Positions 35,021 to 42,228 of a stretch of 43,935 nt of DNA are shown here, piece after piece; position 1 is the first letter of the stretch; the number at the start of each line of letters is the position of its first letter. The notes beneath the pieces are model-generated. The model was not told the origin of the DNA and made no database searches. It was given only the letters and a program-made list of their open reading frames with translations. Where the stretch lies: assembly GCA_016177405.1 (NCBI GenBank), contig JACOVG010000030.1:1-43935 (forward strand). Direction: 5' to 3'. Origin of the DNA: Candidatus Omnitrophota bacterium. GTDB lineage: Bacteria; Omnitrophota; Gorgyraeia; 1-14-0-20-64-10. Made by a program: the position numbers and the translations under genes.

Positions 35021-36064
35021 ATGGCGGTTTCCATGGGGCAGGGCTTGGCGGTGGCCCGCTACATCCTGGGCCAGAAGCTTAAAGGGGTGAAGCGTTTTCC
35101 GCTCGTTCTGATGCTGGAGCCCCTGTTCCGGTGCAATTTGGAGTGCGCCGGCTGCGGCAAGATCCAGTACCCGGAGGAGATTCTAAAAAAGAGGCTTTCC
35201 GCCCAGGAGTGCGAGGAGGCGGCCCTGGAGTGCGGGGCGCCGGTGGTTTCAATCGCCGGGGGCGAGCCCCTGGTTCATCCCGAGATGCCCGAGATCGCCC
35301 GGAGGCTCGTGGCCAGGCGGAAGTTCGTTTACCTGTGCACCAACGCCATCCTCCTGTCCAAGAGGATCAAGGATTACACCCCCTCGCCCTATTTCCGGTT
35401 CAGCATCCACCTGGACGGTCTGGAGCAGACGCACGACCAGGCGGTCTGCCGCCAGGGGGTCTTTAAGCTCGCGGTGGAGGCGATCCGCCAGGCCAAGGGG
35501 GCCGGCTTCCAGGTTTCCACCAACACCACGATCTTCCTGGGGGCCGATCCCAAGGAGTACCGGAGGATGTTCGACTTCCTGACCGATCTGGGGGTGGACG
35601 GGATGATGATCTCGCCGGGCTACCCCTACGAGAAGGCTCCGGATCAGGAGCATTTCCTCCGCCGCGGCGAGACCCAGGCCCTTTTCCGAAAAATCCTGGA
35701 TCAGGCCGACCCGCGCTGGCGCTTCAACCATTCCTCCTTCTTCCTCGAATTCCTTCAGGGTTACCGGGATTACCAGTGCACCGCTTGGGGCAACCCCACC
35801 CGGAACATCTTCGGCTGGCAGAAACCCTGCTACCTCATGTCGGACGGCTACGCCAAGACCTTCCGGGAGCTTGTTGACGACACCCCCTGGGAGCGGTACG
35901 GCACCGGACGGGATCCCCGGTGCGCCGACTGCATGGTCCACTGCGGCTACGAGCCCTCGGCGGTGGCCGATGCCATGGGTTCCTTCAGGAACATGCGCAA
36001 GGCCTTCGCGAACGACTGGAAAGGGAAAGCGGCTGAAAGAGAGCCTGAAGAAGCACGGGTTTAA
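35021..36064 (+). CDS. hpnH: HpnH, radical SAM adenosylhopane synthase
   Basis: HpnH adds the 5'-deoxyadenosyl group of SAM to hopene, forming adenosylhopane, the first C35 hopanoid. The iron-sulfur motif is CNLECAGC (Cys38, 42, 45), followed by the HpnH signature [15 protein letters not shown] and [13 protein letters not shown] cysteine-rich C-terminal part ([15 protein letters not shown]) is also typical. At 347 residues it is full length. GGAGAG precedes ATG 35021. Its end overlaps the decarboxylase alpha gene. Confidence 0.95.
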   Translation: MAVSMGQGLAVARYILGQKLKGVKRFPLVLMLEPLFRCNLECAGCGKIQYPEEILKKRLSAQECEEAALECGAPVVSIAGGEPLVHPEMPEIARRLVARRKFVYLCTNAILLSKRIKDYTPSPYFRFSIHLDGLEQTHDQAVCRQGVFKLAVEAIRQAKGAGFQVSTNTTIFLGADPKEYRRMFDFLTDLGVDGMMISPGYPYEKAPDQEHFLRRGETQALFRKILDQADPRWRFNHSSFFLEFLQGYRDYQCTAWGNPTRNIFGWQKPCYLMSDGYAKTFRELVDDTPWERYGTGRDPRCADCMVHCGYEPSAVADAMGSFRNMRKAFANDWKGKAAEREPEEARV

Positions 36065-36515
36065 TTTCTTCACCGGGGTGGCCGACTCCTTGATCGGCTC
36101 CCTGCTGGAGGAGCTTTCCCGCGAGCCGGAGGGGTACCGCCCGGCCGTGCGCGAAGACATCGCCGTGGGGCTGGCCTCCGGGGCGTACCTGGCCGGCCGG
36201 TGGCCGTGCGTCCTGATGCAGAATTCCGGTTTGGGGTATTGCCTGAACGCCCTGATGAGCCTGAACCTGATCTACCGGATTCCGCTCCTTCTCGTCGTCG
36301 GGCACCGCGGCTACCAAGGCAAGGACGCGCCCGAGCACCTTGTGATCGGCCGGCACGGCGAGGCCATTCTGAAGAAGATCGGGATACCGGTTTTCTCGCC
36401 GGGCGCCAGGGACCTTCCGAGGGCTCTGGGAGCCGCCGACTCGGCGATGCGCCGGAAGAGGATCCCGGCGGCCCTTTTCATCCGGCCCGGGGTGCTGGGA
36501 GGATCGGCGGGGTGA
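36033..36515 (+). CDS. Phosphonopyruvate decarboxylase-like, alpha (PYR-domain) subunit
   Basis: This is the N-terminal half of a thiamine-diphosphate decarboxylase. [17 protein letters not shown] closely follows the phosphonopyruvate decarboxylase signature (FFTGVPDSLLK), the catalytic Glu lies in [17 protein letters not shown], and [19 protein letters not shown] and [12 protein letters not shown] complete the PYR domain. Sulfopyruvate decarboxylase ComD is related and is an alternative. No standard start fits: the in-frame ATG at 35970 would add a meaningless shadow of hpnH, while a CTG at 36033 has GGGA six bases upstream. I favour CTG or a coupled restart. The end overlaps the beta gene as GTGA. 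Confidence 0.75.
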   Translation: MKESLKKHGFNFFTGVADSLIGSLLEELSREPEGYRPAVREDIAVGLASGAYLAGRWPCVLMQNSGLGYCLNALMSLNLIYRIPLLLVVGHRGYQGKDAPEHLVIGRHGEAILKKIGIPVFSPGARDLPRALGAADSAMRRKRIPAALFIRPGVLGGSAG

Positions 36516-37072
36516 CGGCGCGGGAAGCGGTTGCCGTTGTGGCGTCGAGGCTCTCGGACGAGCTGGTCGTCTGCACCACCGGGTACACCTGCAGGGACCT
36601 GCAGGTGGTCCGCGACCGGCCCGGGAATTTCTACATGATCGGTTCGATGGGCCTGGCCGCCTCCCTGGGGCTTGGCCTCGCGATCCACCGGCCCCAAAGA
36701 AGGGTGGTGGTGCTGGATGGGGACGGCTCGGTCCTGATGGGTCTGGGCAACCTTCCCATGGCGGGGGCCTGGGGGCCGGAGAACTTTCTCCATGTGGTGC
36801 TGGACAACGGGGTTTACGCCTCCACCGGAGGCCAGCCCACCCCGGGCGGTCAAGTTTCTCTGGAGCAGGCGGCGAGGGTTTTTGGATACGCGGCGGCGGT
36901 AAAGGCGGCCACGCGGGAAGAGCTCCTCGCGCGATGGGACGAGCTTGAAAAGAAGAAGGGGCCTCGCTTTCTTCTGGTGAAGTGCAGCCCCACGCCCGGC
37001 GCGCCCTCCCCGCGGGTTCGGCTTTCTCCCGATAAAATCACGAAACGATTCAGACAGGCGGTGAAAAAGTGA
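36512..37072 (+). CDS. Phosphonopyruvate decarboxylase-like, beta (TPP-domain) subunit
   Basis: This is the C-terminal half of the same enzyme, 186 residues, with the thiamine-diphosphate motif VLDGDGSVLMGLGNLPMAG and the following HVVLDNGVYASTGGQPTPGG. STGGQPT matches phosphonopyruvate decarboxylase, whereas ComE usually has STGNQPT. Phosphonopyruvate decarboxylases are normally one chain of about 380 residues; here it is split, as in ComD/ComE. The predicted reaction gives phosphonoacetaldehyde, which draws the unfavourable PEP mutase reaction forward. The start GTG overlaps the alpha stop, and the last bases overlap the transaminase start, so all three are coupled. Confidence 0.78.
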   Translation: MTAREAVAVVASRLSDELVVCTTGYTCRDLQVVRDRPGNFYMIGSMGLAASLGLGLAIHRPQRRVVVLDGDGSVLMGLGNLPMAGAWGPENFLHVVLDNGVYASTGGQPTPGGQVSLEQAARVFGYAAAVKAATREELLARWDELEKKKGPRFLLVKCSPTPGAPSPRVRLSPDKITKRFRQAVKK

Positions 37073-38367
37073 AACCAAAGACGAAGATGCTCCGGCTTAA
37101 AAAAGCGCAAGCCCACCGAGGGCGGCAAGCCAGACTCCGGCGAAGGAGGCTGCGGCGAAAGAGATTTCAGAGAGTGGTCCTCGCCAGAAGGATGGAGAAG
37201 CCTCAAGCCAAGCTTCCGGCCGGCGACGCGGCGCCGGCGCCGGTGGAAAGAGCGGCGCGCCCGAAGCGCCAGGTGCTTCTGTGCCCCGGCCCCGTCATGA
37301 CGAGCCTTCACGTGAAGGCGGCCTTGGCCCGCCCGGACGCGTGCCACCGGGAACCGGAGTTCTCCGAGCTTCTGTCCATGGTTCGCGCCAAGCTCCTGCA
37401 CGCGCTGGGCCTGGGCGGGCGCTACACGGCGGCGGTGGTCAACGGCTCTGGAACGGCCGCCCTGGAGTCCGCCGTCCTGGCCGCCTGCGAGCCGCCCCGC
37501 AAGCTCTTGGTGATCAACAACGGCGTCTACGGCTCCCGGATCGCCCGAATCGCGAAGATTCACGGGATTCCCCTCGTGGAGATCCGCTCCCCCATCACGG
37601 AGCGGCCGGATCTGAACCGGGTTTCGGCCGCCCTCAAGAGGGCCCGGGATGTGGGCACGGTGGCCATGGTCCACCACGAAACCTCGACCGGCATCTTGAA
37701 CCCGGTGGAGGAGGTGGGAGCCCTGGCCGAGAAGTACCGCCGGCGTTTTCTGGTGGACGCCATCTCTTCCCTGGGGGCGGAGAAGCTGGATCTGGCGAAG
37801 GCCCATGTGGATTTCTGCGTGGGCTCCGCGGGCAAGGCCCTCCACGGCGCGCCGGGCCTGGCCTTTGTTTTGGCGGCCCAGGAGGAATCGGCCCGGGTGC
37901 TGAAGCTCAAGCCCCGGAGCTTGTATCTGGATCTGGGAACGATGCTCCAGGCCCAGGATGCCGGCGACCCTCCCTTCACGCCGGCCGTTCCATTGATCGC
38001 CGCCTTCCATGCTGCCCTGGATGAGCTGATCCGAGAGGGGGTCAAGGGGCGGACGATCAAATACCGCCAGCGGGCCTTGTTCCTGCGTTCGGGCTTCAAG
38101 AAGCTGGGGCTGGCCTTCGTGCTGGACGAGAAGATCATGTCCAATTCCCTGACCAGCCTCTGGGTTCCCAAGTGGCTCACCTACCAGCAGCTTCACGACC
38201 GTTTGAAGCGCGCCGGCTACGTGATCTACGCGGGGCAGAGCGAATTGAAGGGGAAGATCTTCCGGGTGGCTCACATGGGCGGGCTCCTGCAGAGCGACCT
38301 GGATGGGTTCTTGAAATCCCTGAAGGTGGTGACCGCGCCGCCGGTGGCGGCGGCCAACACCAAATAG
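37069..38367 (+). CDS. 2-Aminoethylphosphonate transaminase-like enzyme
   Basis: This is a class V pyridoxal-phosphate aminotransferase. VLLCPGPVMTSLHVKAAL...CHREPEFSELL, VNGSGTAALESAV, VHHETSTGILNPVEEVGALA, FLVDAISSLGAEKLDL and the Schiff-base Lys256 in GSAGKALHGAPG match PhnW, which interconverts 2-aminoethylphosphonate and phosphonoacetaldehyde with alanine and pyruvate. Placed after the decarboxylase subunits, it would make 2-aminoethylphosphonate. Residues 1-60 are an odd, very basic extension (QARLRRRRLRRKRFQR). If translation starts at ATG 37192 instead, most of it disappears, but GTG 37069 overlaps the upstream stop and is coupled. An alternative role is amination of the hopanoid side chain. 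Confidence 0.8.
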   Translation: MKPKTKMLRLKKAQAHRGRQARLRRRRLRRKRFQRVVLARRMEKPQAKLPAGDAAPAPVERAARPKRQVLLCPGPVMTSLHVKAALARPDACHREPEFSELLSMVRAKLLHALGLGGRYTAAVVNGSGTAALESAVLAACEPPRKLLVINNGVYGSRIARIAKIHGIPLVEIRSPITERPDLNRVSAALKRARDVGTVAMVHHETSTGILNPVEEVGALAEKYRRRFLVDAISSLGAEKLDLAKAHVDFCVGSAGKALHGAPGLAFVLAAQEESARVLKLKPRSLYLDLGTMLQAQDAGDPPFTPAVPLIAAFHAALDELIREGVKGRTIKYRQRALFLRSGFKKLGLAFVLDEKIMSNSLTSLWVPKWLTYQQLHDRLKRAGYVIYAGQSELKGKIFRVAHMGGLLQSDLDGFLKSLKVVTAPPVAAANTK

Positions 38368-38383
38368 TTGGCGCGCTCTTAAG

Positions 38384-39340
38384 ATGCGCTGGGTCCGCGG
38401 CCTGGGCTGGGTGATCGGGATAGGGCTTTTCGGGTGGATCCTGTCCCAGCAGGACCTGCCTTCCTTGAAGGGCCTGCTGGCCCGTTTTCAATGGCGGTTC
38501 GCGCCGATCCTTCTTTTTTACGCCGTGATCTTCGGGCTGGACACCCTGGGCTGGAAATTCGCCTTGAGCCATCCCAGCCGGAGCCGGATCCGCTGGGACC
38601 GCCTCTTCCGAGCCCGCCTGGCCGGCGAGGCGGTGAATTACGTGACCCCCGCCGCCTCGATCGGCGGCGAGCCGGTGAAGGCCCTTTTGCTTCAGCGGCG
38701 CGAAGGAGTTCCCCTGGCCGACGGGGTGGCGTCGGTCGTGGTGGCCAAGACCACCTTCGCGGCGGCGATGATCCTCTTCATCCTGACCGGCCTGGCGGTC
38801 GCGGCAAGGGGCGGCCCGATGCCCGATGCCCTCTCCCGCTGGGTGGGGGTGATCCTGCCGGTCTTGCTGGTTCTGATGGCCCTCTTTCTGGCGGTCCAGT
38901 TCGTCCGTCCCTTCTCCCGGGGCTTGGCCTTATTCAAACGGCTCGCGCCGGGGCGCTTCACCGGCTGGACCGGCAAGATCGAAGCCTGGGACCGGCTGAT
39001 CCTTGAGTTCTACAGGGATTCCCCCCGCGCTCTGGCCTCATCGGTTTTCTTCCATTTCCTGGGGTGGATGGCCGGCGTGGTGGAGGTCTACATGATCCTG
39101 CGGTTCCTGGGGGTGGCGGTTTCCTGGTCCACCGCCTGGACGATTGAAGCGCTGTGGGTTTGCCTGAAGAGCGGAGCCTTTATGATTCCGGCCGGCTTGG
39201 GAGCGAACGAGGGTTTCGCCATCTTGATCTGCGCGGCCAGCGGCATCCAGGCCATCCCGGCCTTGGGGCTCTCGCTTGTCCGGAGGGTCCGCGAGCTGGT
39301 CTGGATGGGGCTGGGGCTGGTGGAGTTCGCGAGGGATTAG
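38384..39340 (+). CDS. hpnL: HpnL-like membrane protein
   Basis: The 318-residue integral membrane protein has about eight hydrophobic segments and matches the lysylphosphatidylglycerol-synthase transmembrane family. Markers are NYVTPAASIGGEPVKALLLQRR near the first third and IPAGLGANEGFAILICAASG near the end. HpnL members accompany hopanoid genes and are thought to help move or place hopanoids in membranes; direct biochemical proof is limited. It lacks a catalytic aminoacyltransferase domain. Confidence 0.85.
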   Translation: MRWVRGLGWVIGIGLFGWILSQQDLPSLKGLLARFQWRFAPILLFYAVIFGLDTLGWKFALSHPSRSRIRWDRLFRARLAGEAVNYVTPAASIGGEPVKALLLQRREGVPLADGVASVVVAKTTFAAAMILFILTGLAVAARGGPMPDALSRWVGVILPVLLVLMALFLAVQFVRPFSRGLALFKRLAPGRFTGWTGKIEAWDRLILEFYRDSPRALASSVFFHFLGWMAGVVEVYMILRFLGVAVSWSTAWTIEALWVCLKSGAFMIPAGLGANEGFAILICAASGIQAIPALGLSLVRRVRELVWMGLGLVEFARD

Positions 39341-39346
39341 GCGGCG

Positions 39347-40333
39347 ATGAAACCCGTTCTGGTGACCGGGGCCACCGGATTTGTGGGAAGCCATATAGCG
39401 CGCAAGCTCCTTAAGCGCGGGGAGGCGGTCCGGGTGCTGGTCAGGCGCGAGAGCCCGCCGGGCAACCTCGAGGGGCTGGATGTTGAGCGGGTGGTCGGCG
39501 ACCTGACCGATCCGGGGTCCCTGGCGAAGGCGGTCGCGGGCTGCCGGGCCGTCTTCCACGCGGCCGCCGATTATCGCCTCTGGGCGGCGAACCCGTGGGT
39601 CTTGTACGAAACCAACGTCCAGGGGACCCGGGGCCTGCTTCGGGCGAGCCTCGCGGCGAAGGTGGAGCGGGTGGTCTACACCTCCACGGTGGGCGCCCTG
39701 GGCATTCCGGCCAACGGGCACCCGGGCAACGAGGAAACCCCCTCCACGCTGGCCGACATGGTGGGCCACTACAAGCGCTCGAAATTCCTGGCCGAGGCCG
39801 AGGCCCGCCAGGCGGCGCGGGAGGGGCTGGATGTGGTGATCGTCAATCCCTCCACCCCCGTGGGTTCGCGCGACGTGAAACCCACTCCCACGGGCCAGAT
39901 GATCGTTGATTTCTTGAAGCTCCGCATGCCGGCCTATTTGGATACCGGGCTCAACCTCGTGGACGTGGAGGATGTGGCCGAGGGGCACCTCCTGGCCTGG
40001 GACAAGGGACGCTCCGGCCAGCGGTACATCCTGGGCCATCAAAACCTTGCCTTGAAAGAGATCCTGGATCTCTTGAGCCGGGTAAGCGGCGTCCCCTCGC
40101 CGCGGTGGCGCTTGCCCCGGGCCGCGGCCCTGGGGCTGGCCGTTGTCAGCACCGGTGTGAGCCGCCTCACCGGAAAGCCCCCGCGCGTTCCGCTGGAGGC
40201 CGTCCGGATGGCGGGCAAGAAGATGTTCTTCGATTCCTCCAAGGCGGTTCGTGAGTTGGGGCTTCCGCAAACCCCGGTGGAGGAGGCCCTCCGGAAAGCG
40301 GTGGACTGGTTCAGGGCCCATGGCTACTGCTAA
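39347..40333 (+). CDS. hpnA: HpnA, hopanoid-associated NAD-dependent sugar epimerase-like
   Basis: This extended short-chain dehydrogenase of 328 residues has the cofactor motif VTGATGFVGSHIARKL near the N-terminus and the catalytic YKRSK (in VGHYKRSKFLAE). VFHAAADYRLWAANPWVLYETNVQGTRGLL and VNPSTPVGSRDVKPTPTGQMI are HpnA signatures. Its exact step in hopanoid side-chain modification is not established. The last bases overlap hpnG. Confidence 0.92.
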   Translation: MKPVLVTGATGFVGSHIARKLLKRGEAVRVLVRRESPPGNLEGLDVERVVGDLTDPGSLAKAVAGCRAVFHAAADYRLWAANPWVLYETNVQGTRGLLRASLAAKVERVVYTSTVGALGIPANGHPGNEETPSTLADMVGHYKRSKFLAEAEARQAAREGLDVVIVNPSTPVGSRDVKPTPTGQMIVDFLKLRMPAYLDTGLNLVDVEDVAEGHLLAWDKGRSGQRYILGHQNLALKEILDLLSRVSGVPSPRWRLPRAAALGLAVVSTGVSRLTGKPPRVPLEAVRMAGKKMFFDSSKAVRELGLPQTPVEEALRKAVDWFRAHGYC

Positions 40334-40904
40334 GATTTTGTTGGCGGCGGCCGTACGGCCTGAACTTGCCTCCTTTCCACGAAAACTCCATGCCAAGGTG
40401 GACCTCCTCTTTACCGGGATGGGCAAGCAGGCCCACCGGGCGGCGGCGCGGGCGCTTGCCGCCGAGAGTTACCGCCTGGTGGTGAGCAGCGGCTTCGCGG
40501 CGGGGGCGCGGACCGGCCTGAAAACGGGCGATCTGGTGGCGGCCGAGGAGGTGGTGGACGCTGTCTCGGGAGAGGTCCTGGTTTCTCGGCGCCCGGCCGT
40601 GAACGGCTCCGTGGCCCTGGGGAGGTTTGTGACGGTTCCCCGGGTCATCGCGGGCCCAAGGGGCAAGGAGCAGGCGGGCCGCCGCTGGCAGGCGGCGGCG
40701 ATCGAGATGGAAACCTTCCATGTCGCCCGCGCCGCCAGCCAAGCGGGCGTTCCCTGGGTGGGCCTGCGGGTGATTCTCGATCCGATGGAGGTTTCTTTGT
40801 TAAGGGGCGTCTTGGGTTTTCTTCCGGCGGTCCGTCTGGCGAGCCGCTCGCTCGCCGACGGCTTAGGGAAATTCATTGAGGGAGGCATCGATGGATCTGG
40901 ATAG
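40320..40904 (+). CDS. hpnG: HpnG, adenosylhopane nucleoside phosphorylase
   Basis: HpnG removes adenine from adenosylhopane, giving ribosylhopane. The phosphorylase fold is seen in LVVSSGFAAGARTGLKTGDLV and in the base/ribose site AIEMETFHVARAASQAGVPWVGLRVI. The ORF track starts too early at 40251, within hpnA; ATG 40320 gives 194 residues, near the usual length. It overlaps hpnA by 14 bases and the next gene by 14, with a GGGAGG ribosome site for that gene in its tail. Confidence 0.88.
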   Translation: MATAKILLAAAVRPELASFPRKLHAKVDLLFTGMGKQAHRAAARALAAESYRLVVSSGFAAGARTGLKTGDLVAAEEVVDAVSGEVLVSRRPAVNGSVALGRFVTVPRVIAGPRGKEQAGRRWQAAAIEMETFHVARAASQAGVPWVGLRVILDPMEVSLLRGVLGFLPAVRLASRSLADGLGKFIEGGIDGSG

Positions 40905-41895
40905 GGTGACGGCTTTGATCGAATCGGAATACGGCTTCTTTCAGAGGGAGCGTGCCCGCTGGAGCTTGACGGCCGGCCCCCAGGACATGGAGCTGGTTGC
41001 CCACGCCCTTCGGGTGATCCTTCACATGGGCAAGGCCGAGGAATCTTTGCCGGAGTACCTGGCGCTGGCCGCGGCGCAGCATCCGGACGGGGGCTGGGGC
41101 CGGGAGTCCGCCGAGAAGGAATCGGCCGCCTGGGTTTCCGCCTTCATGGGGCTGATGCTCATCCGCGGCAACGCGGTCCTCAAGCATCCGGTGATCGAGC
41201 AGTCGGTTTTGAAGGCGGTCCGCTATTTTCTTGATTCCCAGAAGCCGGATGGCCGGTGGAAGGACGCCGAGTGGGGCGATCTGGACACGACCTCGCACCC
41301 GGTGAGCTTCTTCAACGTGGTGCTTGCCTTAGGAACCGAGGCGATGAAGGCCCCGGTCCGCCCGGCCTGGCGCAAGGGTCTGCGCTTCATCCTCCAGGGT
41401 CAGTCGGAGGACGGCGGCTGGTACGACCCCGTCTTTCATCCCTCCGGTGTGGAAACGACGGCCCATCTGGTGCAGGACGCGGTGATCGCCTCCCTGTTCC
41501 TGCCGGAGGGCCTGCCGGTCCGGCCCGCCTGCGAGAAGGGGCTTCGCTGGATCCTCAACCACCAGGAGGCCGAGGGCTCCTGGGATGAGAAGAACGTGGA
41601 CCACACCATGGACTGCACCCGGTCGGCCCTGCTCATCTCCCGCTCCTTGAGGCACGAGGTCTTGGCCCGGCCCACGGTGGAGAAGGCGATGGACTGGATC
41701 GCGGCCAGCAAGAACGAGAACGGCTGGCCCGATTTCCCCGGATTGGAAACCAGCCTGGAGCGAACCTGCGACGGCTTGGACACCCTGCTCAAATACCAGG
41801 CGTGGTGCCTGAAGGATCCGCTCGCGACGGCGCGCCGCTGGGGGTATGTGACCGGGGAGACTGCCTTCTTGCCGGCGGTGGAAGCCAAGCTGTAA
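40891..41895 (+). CDS. Half-size terpene-cyclase-like QW-repeat protein
   Basis: The 334-residue protein is built of alpha-barrel repeats related to squalene-hopene cyclase and prenyltransferases: QHPDGGWGRES, QKPDGRWKD, QSEDGGWYDP, QEAEGSWDEK and NENGWPDF. It covers only about one barrel domain, half of SHC. A GDLDTTSHP motif resembles the acidic DxDD/DxDT sites but lacks the full DxDD, so squalene cyclization is doubtful. It could act on a different terpenoid or serve as a binding partner. ATG 40891 with GGGAGG five bases before is preferred to TTG 40876. Confidence 0.75.
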   Translation: MDLDRVTALIESEYGFFQRERARWSLTAGPQDMELVAHALRVILHMGKAEESLPEYLALAAAQHPDGGWGRESAEKESAAWVSAFMGLMLIRGNAVLKHPVIEQSVLKAVRYFLDSQKPDGRWKDAEWGDLDTTSHPVSFFNVVLALGTEAMKAPVRPAWRKGLRFILQGQSEDGGWYDPVFHPSGVETTAHLVQDAVIASLFLPEGLPVRPACEKGLRWILNHQEAEGSWDEKNVDHTMDCTRSALLISRSLRHEVLARPTVEKAMDWIAASKNENGWPDFPGLETSLERTCDGLDTLLKYQAWCLKDPLATARRWGYVTGETAFLPAVEAKL

Positions 41896-42228
41896 ATGGA
41901 CCGTCCGGGCGTTGCCAAGCCGGAGGAGATCCCGCCGGGCGCCTCGAAGCTGGTGACGGTTGACGGTAAAGAGGTGGCCCTCTTCAACGTGGAGGGATGT
42001 CTCTACGCCCTGGGTAACCGCTGTCCACACCGCGGCGGCCCGCTGGTCCGCGGCCGCCTTGAGAGATTGCCCGATTCCGGGGCTTGGGCGGTGCGCTGTC
42101 CCATTCATGGCTGGCTCTTCGACCTGGCCAGCGGCAAGAACGCCACAGGCCCCCATGCCGGCACACCCTCTTATCCTGTGATTTGCCGGGACGGGGAGGT
42201 TTTTGTGGAGCCGCCCCCTCCGGGATGA
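41896..42228 (+). CDS. Small Rieske-type ferredoxin
   Basis: This 110-residue protein is a single Rieske [2Fe-2S] domain with ligands Cys43-x-His45 (CPHRGGPL) and Cys68-x2-His71 (CPIHGW). It has no oxygenase catalytic domain, transmembrane anchor or signal peptide, so it is a soluble electron carrier like NirD-type or ring-hydroxylating ferredoxins. In this operon it might feed electrons to HpnH or to an unidentified side-chain reductase (inference). The ATG begins right after the upstream stop, and the TGA overlaps the next ATG. Confidence 0.9.
   Translation: MDRPGVAKPEEIPPGASKLVTVDGKEVALFNVEGCLYALGNRCPHRGGPLVRGRLERLPDSGAWAVRCPIHGWLFDLASGKNATGPHAGTPSYPVICRDGEVFVEPPPPG

Noticed and set aside
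36033-37072. Coenzyme M type sulfopyruvate decarboxylase
   Set aside because: FFTGVADS and STGGQPT fit phosphonopyruvate decarboxylase better, and no other coenzyme M gene is nearby. It remains an alternative.
37069-38367. HpnO aminotransferase
   Set aside because: HpnO belongs to the class III ornithine-type aminotransferases, whereas this is a class V PhnW-like enzyme.
41896-42228. Rieske oxygenase
   Set aside because: Only the Rieske domain is present; there is no mononuclear iron catalytic domain.
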